DNA of 55,704 bases, from the NCBI GenBank assembly GCA_036961445.1, contig JBALVO010000011.1, positions 1 through 55,704 on the forward strand, written 5' to 3'. Of the stretch, positions 34,284-43,589 are shown piece after piece. Source of the stretch: JBALVO01 sp036961445 (GTDB lineage: Bacteria > Pseudomonadota > Gammaproteobacteria > Pseudomonadales > Halieaceae). Under the pieces are notes generated by a model. That model made no database searches. It worked only from the letters and a program-made list of their open reading frames with translations, and was not told the DNA's origin. Every line of letters starts with the position of its first letter. Position 1 is the stretch's first letter. A program made the translations under genes and the position numbers.

Positions 34284-36524
34284 ATGCTTAATTTCCGCTT
34301 TACAATTTTGACGGCATTCGCCCTCATCCTGCTGCCGTATGCTTCCTCCTTCGCCGAGACTGACTATCCTGCGCAGATCAAACCCATCGTTGAACAGCGA
34401 TGCATGGTCTGTCACGGTTGCTATGATGCGCCGTGTCAGCTCAAGCTCGATGCGTGGACGGGACTGCAACGCGGTGCCAGTAAAGTCAAAGTTTATGATG
34501 GCACCCGTTTACGCACCGCCAATATGACGCGTTTGTTTGAAGATGCAAAAAGCACACAGGAATGGCGCACCAAAGGTTTTTACCCAGTGCTCGATGACGC
34601 CGACCCGGAACAAAGCGTGATGCACCGCATGTTGCAGTTGAAGCAACAACATCCATTGCCTACTGATGGGCCACTTCCCTCCAGCTTCGATTTCAGCCTG
34701 GACCGCAAGCAACAGTGCGCAAAGCCTGACGAAATGGACAGCTACGCCAGCGACTATCCCCTATGGGGCATGCCCTACGGATTGCCAGGCCTTAACGATG
34801 ACGAACACCGTCAACTGACCCAATGGCTGGGCGAAGGTAGCCCCGGAGTGGCAAGACCAGCGCCCCCAGGCGATGAAATTGCCGCAATAGAGCGCTGGGA
34901 ATCATTTTTCAATGGTGCCAGTTTGAAGCAACAATTAATGGCTCGCTACATGTACGAGCATCTGTTTGTGGGCGATCTGTATTTTTCTGATCTCAGGGAA
35001 AAACCCGGCTACTACAACCTGGTTCGCTCCCGCACACCGACGGGACAACCCATAGACAAGATCGCCACCAGGCGTCCCTATGACCCACCCGGGCAGAGCA
35101 AATTTTACTATCGTTTGCAACCGTTACGAACCAGTGTTCTGGCCAAGCGCCATATGCCATATGCATTGAACGAACAGCGGATGCAACGCTGGCAAGCGCT
35201 GTTTATTGAGGCTGACTATGAGGTGACCAGCCTGCCATCTTACGCCACTGATGTGGCATCAAACCCCTTTATTGCCTTCCAGGAACTACCGGTACAATCA
35301 CGCTATAAGTTCATGCTAGACGAGGCCCAGTTCACCATTATGGGCTTTATTAAGGGCCCGGTGTGTCGTGGCCAGGTAGCACTGAACGTCATCGATGATC
35401 ACTTCTGGGTCGCATTTATCAACCCGGACACAAAAAGTGCCAACCATAACGGCGAATTTCTCGCCATGGAAAGTAAGAATCTGCGCCTGCCCGTTGCCTC
35501 GCGTAGCATGCTGCTATCGATGGTCGAATGGCGCCGCTACTCGCGCGACCAGGTAAAATATCTCAAGGCCAAATCCAAATTCTTGAACACGCACCCCGCA
35601 AACCTATCGTTGAAGACGTTTTGGGACGGCAATGGCAACAACGACAACGCCGCACTCACCATATTCCGGCACAACGACAGCGCCTCTGTGGTCAAGGGCT
35701 TTGTTGGCCAACAACCTAAAACCGCCTGGGTCATTGATTATTCCTTGTTAGAGCGTATTCATTATCTACTGGTCGCAGGTTTTGATGTTTTTGGCAATGT
35801 ATCGCACCAGCTCGAGACCCGTTTATACATGGACTTCCTGCGCATGGAGGGAGAACAAAACTTCCTGCTATTTCTACCCAAAGATGATCGCATCGCTCTG
35901 CGCAATTTCTGGTATCGCGAGGCCAGTGCGCACGTGAAAGAATTCGTACTGGGGGACTCCGCCAAGTTTGATCGCGACAGCGCTATTGTCTATCACACCA
36001 AAGACCCCAAACAGGAGTTATTAACGACGTTACAGCAACGTCTGAACGGAGCCAAAGCGCTGCGCTACAATACGTCCAACTCCCATTTCACCCACTTGCA
36101 AACGCTCACAGGTAAGCCGTTTAGCTTTATGCCCGAGGTGGCATTTGTTGAAGTGCTTGACGCCAGTGGTGAGTCACAGATGTACTCTATAGTGCACAAC
36201 GACGCGTACCTCAACAACGCCCAAATTTTCAAAGAAGCACAACGACGTGTTCTCGTGGAAGACTACTTAACCGTGGTCAACGGATTTATCGGCTCCTACC
36301 CCAACGTATTTTTCCAGGTGTCCGAGGCGCAACTCGAGGACTTCGTTAAAGAAATAATAGGGTTACGTAGTGAGCAGGATTATGCGCAGCTGGTGTCCCA
36401 ATATGGGGTGCGACGCAACGCCCCATGGTTCTGGAAAATCAGTGATAAATTCAACGCCCACTACAAAAAGCATTATCCCGTTGAGGCAGGCCTGTTCGAT
36501 CTCAACAGATATGAGAACCGTTAA
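34284..36524 (+). CDS. cti: Fatty acid cis/trans isomerase Cti
   Basis: A 746-residue periplasmic isomerase that converts cis to trans double bonds in membrane phospholipid acyl chains. This rapid response to solvents and heat is known from Pseudomonas and Vibrio. The signal peptide covers residues 1-24 (to SSFA). A cytochrome-c type haem site CMVCH (Cys40, Cys43, His44) is followed by GCYDAPCQLKL, as in characterised Cti. The full length is present. I use the ATG at 34284, which gives a normal signal peptide; a TTG in frame at 34179 does not. The split YeeE/YedE transporter follows after 24 bases. Confidence 0.93.
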   Translation: MLNFRFTILTAFALILLPYASSFAETDYPAQIKPIVEQRCMVCHGCYDAPCQLKLDAWTGLQRGASKVKVYDGTRLRTANMTRLFEDAKSTQEWRTKGFYPVLDDADPEQSVMHRMLQLKQQHPLPTDGPLPSSFDFSLDRKQQCAKPDEMDSYASDYPLWGMPYGLPGLNDDEHRQLTQWLGEGSPGVARPAPPGDEIAAIERWESFFNGASLKQQLMARYMYEHLFVGDLYFSDLREKPGYYNLVRSRTPTGQPIDKIATRRPYDPPGQSKFYYRLQPLRTSVLAKRHMPYALNEQRMQRWQALFIEADYEVTSLPSYATDVASNPFIAFQELPVQSRYKFMLDEAQFTIMGFIKGPVCRGQVALNVIDDHFWVAFINPDTKSANHNGEFLAMESKNLRLPVASRSMLLSMVEWRRYSRDQVKYLKAKSKFLNTHPANLSLKTFWDGNGNNDNAALTIFRHNDSASVVKGFVGQQPKTAWVIDYSLLERIHYLLVAGFDVFGNVSHQLETRLYMDFLRMEGEQNFLLFLPKDDRIALRNFWYREASAHVKEFVLGDSAKFDRDSAIVYHTKDPKQELLTTLQQRLNGAKALRYNTSNSHFTHLQTLTGKPFSFMPEVAFVEVLDASGESQMYSIVHNDAYLNNAQIFKEAQRRVLVEDYLTVVNGFIGSYPNVFFQVSEAQLEDFVKEIIGLRSEQDYAQLVSQYGVRRNAPWFWKISDKFNAHYKKHYPVEAGLFDLNRYENR

Positions 36525-36548
36525 GTCAGCTAACCACGAGGAAGCCCC

Positions 36549-36968
36549 ATGCTTAGCTACACCACGCCATTAATAGGCGGCTTATTGATAGGTGCATCAG
36601 CAGTAGCCCTGCTGTTTTTTTTGGGCCGCATCGCCGGTATCAGCGGCATCGTCTGGAACGCAATTTCCAGCGAACCTGATAATGCCTGGCGCTGGTTATT
36701 CGTGGTTGGCCTGGTCATAGGGCCACTGCTGTACCACACGTTTACAGCCATCCCTTACCCCGCTGCAAGCCCACTGCCATGGTGGTACGCCCTTGGCGGC
36801 GGACTCCTGGTGGGTTTCGGCGTGAAATTGGGATCTGGCTGCACCAGTGGCCATGGGGTTTGCGGCATAGGCCGGCTCTCCGTCCGCTCCATTGTCGCCA
36901 CAGTTACCTTTATGGCAACCGGAATAGCAACCGTCTATGTCCTTCGCCATTTGCTGGAGGGCTTTTAA
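36549..36968 (+). CDS. YeeE/YedE family transporter, first half
   Basis: A 139-residue membrane protein with about four hydrophobic segments and the signature GVKLGSGCTSGHGVCGIGRLS, whose cysteines are thought to pass thiosulfate or sulfide across the membrane. It corresponds to half of a full YeeE/TsuA-type transporter. It ends at the base before the next gene's ATG, so the halves are translated together. Confidence 0.88.
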   Translation: MLSYTTPLIGGLLIGASAVALLFFLGRIAGISGIVWNAISSEPDNAWRWLFVVGLVIGPLLYHTFTAIPYPAASPLPWWYALGGGLLVGFGVKLGSGCTSGHGVCGIGRLSVRSIVATVTFMATGIATVYVLRHLLEGF

Positions 36969-37379
36969 ATGAGAGGTCTTATCGCGCTGCTATGTGGCAT
37001 GGTATTTGGTACTGGGCTGGCTGTTTCCGGTATGACTGATACCGCCAAGGTACTGGGTTTTCTTGATATATTCGGAACCTGGGTACCGGATCTCGCTTTT
37101 GTAATGGGCGCCGCCGTCTGCGTCACCCTGGTGACATTTCCCTTTGTACTGAAAAAAAAGAAGCCCTTGTTATCGGCCCGTTTCTCGCTACCGACCAAGA
37201 CCACGCTGGATGGCCGTCTGCTTGGCGGCGCTGCAATCTTTGGCATTGGCTGGGGAGTTTATGGCTACTGCCCGGGACCAGCGCTATCTGCGCTGGTTTA
37301 CCTGGACAACAAGACAGTGATATTCGTTGTTGCCATGTTGGTGGGAATGGCGCTGGCGAACAAAGTAGGAAAAGCGTAA
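36969..37379 (+). CDS. YeeE/YedE family transporter, second half (DUF6691-like)
   Basis: A 136-residue membrane protein with about four hydrophobic segments. GMVFGTGLAVSGMTD at the start and GWGVYGYCPGPAL later match the second half of YeeE/YedE transporters. It is adjacent to the first half without a gap. Together they are expected to form one channel for a reduced sulfur compound. Split genes of this type are common beside metallo-beta-lactamase-fold sulfur dioxygenases, but none is present here. Confidence 0.88.
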   Translation: MRGLIALLCGMVFGTGLAVSGMTDTAKVLGFLDIFGTWVPDLAFVMGAAVCVTLVTFPFVLKKKKPLLSARFSLPTKTTLDGRLLGGAAIFGIGWGVYGYCPGPALSALVYLDNKTVIFVVAMLVGMALANKVGKA

Positions 37380-37382
37380 GGC

Positions 37383-38138
37383 TTATTCTATACCGCCGTA
37401 GCGCGCATCCCACTTTTTAACAATCGCGTCATGAGAACCGTCTTTGCGTGATGCAGCTAACGCACGATTAAACTCTGCGATCATCTTTTCATGACCTGCC
37501 AGGCTGCGGCTGACCGCAACATGACGCTCTACCGGCGGCAGCTTAATGGAAACCACCTCAAACTGGGTGATTTTGTCTTCGAGATACTCGTGCAGTTGCA
37601 GAGTGACGGTGCGCTGATCACCAATGACAAAGTCAACTGAACCATTGAGGAGGTTGAGCAGATTTTGAATCATGTGATTTTCTTCTATTAGTGTTAGATC
37701 CGGTATCGCGCCAAAATCCACGCCATAGGCATAATCCGCCCTGACGCCCAGGCGACCGCCAGACAGATCTGCCAGCTGCTGGTAGTCACTCCTGTCCGAG
37801 CGACGCTTCAGGATAATTAGCTCACTGCGCAGGTAGGGCTCACTGAACAACAGATCCTTGTTACGCTCTGGCGAATACCACACTGAGGCCAGTGCATCGT
37901 AGACGCCCAGCTGCGCGCCTTCCACAGCACGAGACCAGCTTTCAATTGAAATGACTGGCGTATAGTCCGTGCCTGCGTAAATATGTTTAACCAACTCCAG
38001 CGCCAGTCCCTGCTCTGGCAATTTGGTATCCGCATAAGGAGGTGAAGTATTGGCCATTAACCGTATGTCCTGCCCGGCTAACACTACGCTGCTACTAAAA
38101 GCCACACTTGCGACCAGTAGCAAAGCAAATTTCAACAT
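37383..38138 (-). CDS. Family 3 solute-binding protein (transporter substrate-binding domain)
   Basis: A 251-residue periplasmic protein. The signal peptide covers about residues 1-22 (ending VVLAG), then a type II periplasmic-binding fold with NTSPPYAD near the start, VYDALASVWYSPERN, and LLFSEPYLRSELIIL. No ABC permease or ATPase genes lie nearby, so it may be an orphan binding protein or a sensory partner. The ATG at 38138 has GAGGTG upstream; a GTG two codons earlier is possible. Its stop is 3 bases from the convergent YeeE/YedE gene. Confidence 0.85.
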   Translation of the reverse strand: MLKFALLLVASVAFSSSVVLAGQDIRLMANTSPPYADTKLPEQGLALELVKHIYAGTDYTPVISIESWSRAVEGAQLGVYDALASVWYSPERNKDLLFSEPYLRSELIILKRRSDRSDYQQLADLSGGRLGVRADYAYGVDFGAIPDLTLIEENHMIQNLLNLLNGSVDFVIGDQRTVTLQLHEYLEDKITQFEVVSIKLPPVERHVAVSRSLAGHEKMIAEFNRALAASRKDGSHDAIVKKWDARYGGIE

Positions 38139-38369
38139 ATACACACCTCATATTTATAAAACGACTGAATAACTTGTGGGAAATCGCTGTGGCGCGACTG
38201 CGGCAAGAATAAACCGCATTTTCGTTAATATCCATGTCTTTCTTTGGCTTGTAAGCCGCTATAACACACTACGCTCTCGAGCAAAAAAAACCTAAATCAA
38301 CCACCCCATCCCAGCAAAGTCGCGCACTGCGGCTGGCTTACTCACTGCCGCACTACTAAGCTATATACA

Positions 38370-38415
38370 GAATGCTTTGCATATTGAGTGAGCATTCTCC
38401 AACATACCGTATGTT
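38370..38415. promoter_or_regulatory. Two inverted repeats upstream of tdh, candidate operator
   Basis: GAATGCT (38370-38376) and AGCATTC (38391-38397) form a 7-base inverted repeat with a 14-base spacer. AACATACCGTATGTT (38401-38415) is a second, nearly perfect palindrome with 6-base arms. They lie 23-68 bases before the tdh start and may bind a regulator of threonine breakdown. The rest of the roughly 300-base gap after the solute-binding gene shows nothing else. Confidence 0.45.
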
Positions 38416-38437
38416 CCCCATTGTAACGAGGCGATCC

Positions 38438-39484
38438 ATGCAAGCATTGGTTAAAAAAGAGGCGCGTGAAGGCTTGTGGCTGGAAGATGTCCCTATGCCC
38501 GAACTGGGCATCAATGATGTGCTGATAAAAACGCGACGCACAGCTATCTGTGGTACCGATATGCACATTTACAACTGGGATAGCTGGGCACAAAAAACCA
38601 TTCCCGTCCCCATGGTCGTCGGTCACGAGTTCGTTGGCGAGATCGTGGAGGTAGGGGCTAACGTCAACGACTTCCACACGGGTCAGATTGTCTCCGGAGA
38701 GGGACACGTGGTTTGTGGTCGCTGTCGTAACTGTATGGCCGGAAGACGCCACCTGTGCGCATTCACCAGTGGTATCGGTGTGGACAGACCCGGAGCCTTT
38801 GCCGAATACCTGGCCTTACCCATGTCTAACGTATGGGAACATTCAGCGGGTATAGATCTGGACGTGGCCTCCCTGTTCGACCCCTTCGGGAACGCTGTGC
38901 ACACTGCGCTGCAATACGACCTGCTGGGCGAAGACGTTCTCATTACCGGAGCAGGACCAATCGGTGCGATGGCTGCTGCGGTTTGCAAACACGCCGGCGC
39001 CCGCCACGTGGTCATCACTGATGTAATCGACTCACGTCTGGCGCTCGCCGCGACGCTGGGCGCTACACGCACTGTGAACGTCACTCGCGAAAGCATCACC
39101 GATGTGCAAAAAGAGCTGCACATGTCTGAGGGCTTCGATATAGGGCTGGAAATGTCAGGTAACAGCCAGGCATTCAATGATCTGATCAACAGTATGTGCC
39201 ACGGGGGCAAGATTGCCATCCTGGGCATACCTGCCGAAAACACCGCGATAGACTGGAATAAAGTGATCTTTAACATGCTTACCCTGAAGGGTATTTATGG
39301 ACGCGAGATGTATGAGACCTGGTACAAAATGTCCGTAATGATAGATTCCGGACTGGATATCTCCCCGGTCATCACCCACCGACTCAATTACCGCGATTTT
39401 CAGCAGGGCTTTGATGTGATGAACAGCGGTGAAGCCAGTAAGGTTATCCTCAACTGGGAAGACCAGGAGATACAACATGTATGA
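38438..39484 (+). CDS. tdh: L-threonine 3-dehydrogenase
   Basis: A 348-residue zinc-dependent medium-chain dehydrogenase that oxidises threonine to 2-amino-3-ketobutyrate. The catalytic zinc ligands are in AICGTDMH and GHEFVGE. The structural zinc site is CGRCRNCMAGRRHLC, and the NAD motif is GAGPIGAM. The length is close to E. coli Tdh (341). The ATG at 38438 has GAGGCG upstream. The last codons overlap the kbl start by 8 bases, as expected for this pathway pair. Confidence 0.95.
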   Translation: MQALVKKEAREGLWLEDVPMPELGINDVLIKTRRTAICGTDMHIYNWDSWAQKTIPVPMVVGHEFVGEIVEVGANVNDFHTGQIVSGEGHVVCGRCRNCMAGRRHLCAFTSGIGVDRPGAFAEYLALPMSNVWEHSAGIDLDVASLFDPFGNAVHTALQYDLLGEDVLITGAGPIGAMAAAVCKHAGARHVVITDVIDSRLALAATLGATRTVNVTRESITDVQKELHMSEGFDIGLEMSGNSQAFNDLINSMCHGGKIAILGIPAENTAIDWNKVIFNMLTLKGIYGREMYETWYKMSVMIDSGLDISPVITHRLNYRDFQQGFDVMNSGEASKVILNWEDQEIQHV

Positions 39485-40664
39485 TCGCTTCCAGGAACAT
39501 GTCGCCGGCGAACTGGCCGACATAGAAAGCGCCGGACTGACCAAGCATGAACGATTGATAACCACTCCTCAGGGCGCTCATGTAGGCGTCAGCGGTGACG
39601 CGCAGGTGCTCAATCTATGCGCCAATAATTACCTGGGGCTGGCCCAACATCCTCAAGTCAATGCGGCGGCGGCGCAGGGGTTGCAGGAATGGGGCTACGG
39701 TATGGCATCCGTGCGTTTTATCTGCGGAACCCAGACACTGCACAAGCAACTGGAAGAGTGCCTCAGTACCTTCCTGGGCACCCAGGACACCATTCTTTAC
39801 CCCTCCTGCTTTGATGCCAACGGTGGCCTGTTCGAGACCCTGCTGGGACCGGAGGATGCCGTGATTTCCGATGAGCTGAATCACGCCAGCATCATCGACG
39901 GTATACGCCTGTGCCGGGCTCAGCGCTACCGCTACCACAATAACGACATGGCACATCTGGAAACACAACTACAAGCCGCCGATGCCGCCGGGGCTCGCTT
40001 CAAGCTGATCACCACCGACGGCGTATTTTCCATGGATGGGTTTGTCGCCCGCCTGGACGAAATCTGCGATCTGGCCGATAAATACAAGGCATTGGTGCAC
40101 TTCGATGACTGCCATGCTACCGGCTTTATCGGCGCCAGCGGCAAAGGCACCCATGAATTGCGCGGCTGTATGGACCGCGTTGACATTATCACTGGCACCC
40201 TGGGCAAAGCCCTGGGTGGCGGTAGCGGCGGTTACACGGCGGCACGCCAGGAAATTGTAGATCTGCTGCGCCAGCGCTCGCGCCCCTACCTGTTTTCCAA
40301 TACGGTTGCCCCACCCGTGGTAGCAGGAGCGATAAAGGCCATAGAGCTTGTTACTACCTCGCCGGATCTGCGCGAGCGATTGCAGCATAATACTGCCGTT
40401 TTTCGCGAGGGTCTGGATAAGATGGGCTTTGAACTGCAGCCCGGTGCACATCCTATTGTGCCGGTAATGTTGCATGACGCTGCCTTAGCGTCAAAATTCG
40501 CCGAGGCTATGCTGGCCCTGGGTGTTTACGTCGTGGCATTTTCTTTCCCCGTCGTACCCAAAGGCAAAGCGCGTATCCGTACCCAGATGTCAGCGGCATT
40601 GACCGATGATGATATTGCCTTCGCACTGGACGCATTTGGCAGGGCAAAATCTGCAGTGTTGTGA
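39477..40664 (+). CDS. kbl: 2-amino-3-ketobutyrate CoA ligase (glycine C-acetyltransferase)
   Basis: A 395-residue PLP enzyme that splits 2-amino-3-ketobutyrate with CoA into glycine and acetyl-CoA. The PLP lysine is Lys244 in TGTLGKALGG, the same position as in E. coli Kbl. HFDDCHATGFIG and SDELNHASIIDGIRL are family motifs. The ATG at 39477 has AGGAG upstream inside the end of tdh. It completes the threonine-to-glycine route with tdh. Confidence 0.95.
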   Translation: MYDRFQEHVAGELADIESAGLTKHERLITTPQGAHVGVSGDAQVLNLCANNYLGLAQHPQVNAAAAQGLQEWGYGMASVRFICGTQTLHKQLEECLSTFLGTQDTILYPSCFDANGGLFETLLGPEDAVISDELNHASIIDGIRLCRAQRYRYHNNDMAHLETQLQAADAAGARFKLITTDGVFSMDGFVARLDEICDLADKYKALVHFDDCHATGFIGASGKGTHELRGCMDRVDIITGTLGKALGGGSGGYTAARQEIVDLLRQRSRPYLFSNTVAPPVVAGAIKAIELVTTSPDLRERLQHNTAVFREGLDKMGFELQPGAHPIVPVMLHDAALASKFAEAMLALGVYVVAFSFPVVPKGKARIRTQMSAALTDDDIAFALDAFGRAKSAVL

Positions 40665-40737
40665 TGCGCTTACCGCACCCGTATTGCGCGCAGGGGAAAG
40701 GTCTCACCGCGACTGTTGCTGACAACTGACCAGGGGA

Positions 40738-41274
40738 CTACCACATCAGGTCATCGGGAATCTGGTAGTCCGCGTAGGGGTCATCCTCATCGACAGCGGT
40801 TTTAGCGTTGGTGTTAAGCAGTACGATGACCTGCTCATCACGTTGCATTATTTTCTGTGCGGCGGCAGCGGGAAGTAATTCATAACTCTCGCCCAGCTTC
40901 GCAATCGCCAGGCGCCCTTTGCTCAAGTCAGTTTGCAGCTGTTGGCTAACATACAGTTTCTTGATTTTCGTACCGTCGGTAAATTGATAAGCCACCTCAC
41001 CATGCTGGCGATCAACGCGATTCATTTTGATCAATTGTATGATCTGGGCTTGTATCGCTTTCTTGTGGACCTGGGACTGCTGTTGTTTATTTAATTGCCG
41101 GGCACGCTCTGCCTTGTCTGCCAATACACGCTTGGCCTGTTCCTTGTTTTCATCTACCTGCTCGTGCCCTTTCTGGCGACTCCTGGCTTCCTTGCGCTGT
41201 TCCTGCTTGATTTTCTTGGCTTTGTTTTTATCAACAATGCCGGCCTGGAGAAGTTGGTCTTGCAAGGATGCCAT
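40738..41274 (-). CDS. DUF2058 family protein (YaiL-like)
   Basis: A 178-residue soluble protein: MASLQDQLLQAGIVDKNKAKKIKQ, then a long Lys/Arg/Gln-rich helical region (about residues 20-85), then a compact C-terminal part with YQFTDGTKIKKLYV. DUF2058 proteins are predicted nucleoprotein or polysome-associated factors with no proven role. The ATG at 41274 is chosen because MASLQDQLL is the conserved N-terminus. It converges on kbl. Confidence 0.88.
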   Translation of the reverse strand: MASLQDQLLQAGIVDKNKAKKIKQEQRKEARSRQKGHEQVDENKEQAKRVLADKAERARQLNKQQQSQVHKKAIQAQIIQLIKMNRVDRQHGEVAYQFTDGTKIKKLYVSQQLQTDLSKGRLAIAKLGESYELLPAAAAQKIMQRDEQVIVLLNTNAKTAVDEDDPYADYQIPDDLMW

Positions 41275-41431
41275 GATCGGAGCCTGAATTGAGTCATCGT
41301 AACCCTTGATTATCGTTAATCGCGTCGTTGCTGGCAATGATGGGTAACAACGAGCTGCGCCTGTCTATTCCCCCTGCCGTCTTCGGTGCTATGCTCAGCG
41401 CATCTCTGGCAATGTCTTATTGGAGCTGGCA

Positions 41432-42331
41432 TTGAATAGGAAAAAATTATTTTGGCTCGCGTTTGTCGTCCTGACATTGGTATTTGGCGTCATCCAGTTC
41501 GTTCCCTCACCACCGCTGGTGATACCGGCCCAACTGGATGAGGCACAAAGAGAAGAGCACCGGTTGCTCAATTTTCAGGGTATCGCCAACTTCAGAGACC
41601 TGGGGGGCTACCGCACCGCCAATGGCGAGCAGGTCAAATGGGGTGTGCTATACCGCGCTGGCACCTTTACCCATTCCTCGGCTACCGATTTACACGATCT
41701 GCAACAACTGAATCTGGCAACCCTGATTGATTTTCGCTCTAGCGGAGAAAAACAGGAGGAACCCAATCATCTGCCTGACCCAACCGGCTTCGCGGTGGTG
41801 GAAATACCTACCTTGGACGATGGCAACAAAGCCCTTGTGGGGGAAGTGATGGAACGCGTTGAGACCGGCAATTTCGACGATTTCGATCCGCATGCCGCCA
41901 TGATTAAAGCCAACCGGCAATTTGCAAACGAGTTTACGCCTCAATTTCGCCAGTTCATCCACACTGTGCTGGATGCCGATGGTGCTCCGGTACTATGGCA
42001 CTGCAGTGCCGGCAAGGATCGCACCGGGTTCGCCGCCGCAATACTGCTGCGTATTTTGGGCGTGCCCATGGACGTAGTGATGCAGGACTACCTGGCCAGC
42101 AAGGAGCACGCGCTGGAAGCGCGCAAATCGCAGCTGTTATTACTGCGGGTATTCAAGGGTAGTCAGGCTGCCGACAAGCTGGCAATCATGATGGGTGTGG
42201 AGGCGGCCTGGCTGGAGGCGGCATTCGACGAGATTGACCAGCGCTGGGGTAGTTTCAACAGCTACGTCAGTCTTGGCCTGGAACTCAGTAGTGCCGACGT
42301 GGCCCGCCTAAAGTACAACCTATTGCAGTAG
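41432..42331 (+). CDS. Membrane-anchored tyrosine/dual-specificity phosphatase (IphP-like)
   Basis: A 299-residue protein. An N-terminal membrane anchor (about residues 5-25) is followed by a Y-phosphatase-3 domain: NFRDLGGYRT near the start and the P-loop HCSAGKDRTG (Cys191, Arg197). The KDRTG form is typical of IphP/LipA-like lipid or tyrosine phosphatases, so a phosphoinositide-like or protein substrate is possible. The start is TTG at 41432 with GGAG upstream; another TTG four codons earlier is possible. The catalytic domain should face the periplasm by the positive-inside rule. Confidence 0.85.
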   Translation: MNRKKLFWLAFVVLTLVFGVIQFVPSPPLVIPAQLDEAQREEHRLLNFQGIANFRDLGGYRTANGEQVKWGVLYRAGTFTHSSATDLHDLQQLNLATLIDFRSSGEKQEEPNHLPDPTGFAVVEIPTLDDGNKALVGEVMERVETGNFDDFDPHAAMIKANRQFANEFTPQFRQFIHTVLDADGAPVLWHCSAGKDRTGFAAAILLRILGVPMDVVMQDYLASKEHALEARKSQLLLLRVFKGSQAADKLAIMMGVEAAWLEAAFDEIDQRWGSFNSYVSLGLELSSADVARLKYNLLQ

Positions 42332-42401
42332 ATTGTCGCCTTGGGTATCGGTTTAAAGCCACTAGTCCAATTTCTTGAGCCGCCACGCCGGCGTAAATCC
42401 C

Positions 42402-42407
42402 TATAAT
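42402..42407 (+). promoter_or_regulatory. Consensus -10 element upstream of acyl-CoA dehydrogenase pair 2
   Basis: A perfect TATAAT lies 69 bases before the ATG at 42477. The best -35-like hexamer, TTGAGC (42375), is 21 bases away, longer than ideal, so the promoter call is tentative. Confidence 0.4.
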
Positions 42408-42476
42408 TGTCCACCTCTGTAAGAGCTGATTTGACGCGACACCCGTCGCAAGCTCGACCCCACCGAGGTAGCCAGC

Positions 42477-43577
42477 ATGAATTTTGAGTTCTCTGAAGAA
42501 CAGCTGTTCATCCGTGACCAGGCGCGGAATTTTCTTACCCGCGAATGCAGCGCAGAAGTGGTGCGCAGCGTGCTGGACACCGATACGTCTTTTGCGCGGG
42601 AACTGTGGCAAAAAATTGTGGACCTGGGATGGACAGCTATGGCCATCCCGGAGGCTTACGGTGGACTAGGCCTGGGTTACCTGGAACTGTGCGTTATCGC
42701 CGAGGAACTGGGCCGCTCCCTCGCGCCGGTACCATTCTCCTCCAGTGTTTACCTGGCTACCGAAGCCATTAAAAGCTGGGGCAGTGAACAGCAAAAACAA
42801 CACTATCTGCCTAAACTCGCTGCTGGAGAAGTGATTGGCACCCTGGCCACCAGCGAAGGACTTGGCGCCCTGCAGGTGTCAGCAAAAGTCATAGACGGTG
42901 TATTGCACGGCCAGAAAATGCCGGTGCCCGACGGCGACCTTGCCGATTTCCTGGTATTACTGGCCAATGACAACAACGACGTTCCCGGCCTCTACCTGGT
43001 GAATCTGAATCAATCCGGAGTAATGCGTGAGTCGCTTACCAGTATGGACCCATCACGCTCGCAGGCATCAATGGCATTCGACAATGTTCTGGTGCAACCA
43101 CTGGGCAACGGTAATGAGGGCATGGCAAAGACCCTGGAGCTACTGAATAGGGCTGCCGTGTTATTCGCGTTCGAACAGATCGGAGGCGGCCAGGCGGCTC
43201 TGGACATGGGTATAGCCTACACCAAACAGCGCTATGCCTTTGGCCGCCCCATAGCTTCATTCCAGGCTATTAAACACAAATTTGCCGATATGTTTGTGGC
43301 CCTTGAACTGGCGCGCTCCAATGCCTATTACGGGGCGTGGGCACTGTCCTGCGACGCGCCAGACCTGCCTTTGGCCGCTGCCACTGCCAGGGTCAGCGCC
43401 ACAGACGCCTACTACCTCACAACCAAGGAAAACATCCAGGCCCACGGCGGCATGGGTTTTACCTGGGAGTTTGATTGTCACCTGTACTATCGCCGCGCGC
43501 TACTGCTGTCCAGCATTATCGGCAGCCAGCCACACTGGAAAGAAAAAGTAGCGATGCACTTACTGCTCGCTGCCTGA
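42477..43577 (+). CDS. Acyl-CoA dehydrogenase, shorter subunit of pair 2
   Basis: A 366-residue acyl-CoA dehydrogenase homologue: MNFEFSEEQLFIRDQARNFL, AIPEAYGGLGLGYLEL, then QAHGGMGFTWEFDCHLYYRRA at the C-terminus. No EGT/GGT motif is present, and the alternative Glu position reads LLNRAA, so neither known catalytic Glu site is filled. It most likely pairs with the next gene in a heteromeric enzyme. The ATG at 42477 has GAGGTAG. It is followed by the partner after 12 bases. Confidence 0.9.
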   Translation: MNFEFSEEQLFIRDQARNFLTRECSAEVVRSVLDTDTSFARELWQKIVDLGWTAMAIPEAYGGLGLGYLELCVIAEELGRSLAPVPFSSSVYLATEAIKSWGSEQQKQHYLPKLAAGEVIGTLATSEGLGALQVSAKVIDGVLHGQKMPVPDGDLADFLVLLANDNNDVPGLYLVNLNQSGVMRESLTSMDPSRSQASMAFDNVLVQPLGNGNEGMAKTLELLNRAAVLFAFEQIGGGQAALDMGIAYTKQRYAFGRPIASFQAIKHKFADMFVALELARSNAYYGAWALSCDAPDLPLAAATARVSATDAYYLTTKENIQAHGGMGFTWEFDCHLYYRRALLLSSIIGSQPHWKEKVAMHLLLAA

Positions 43578-43589
43578 GGAGACACGTTC

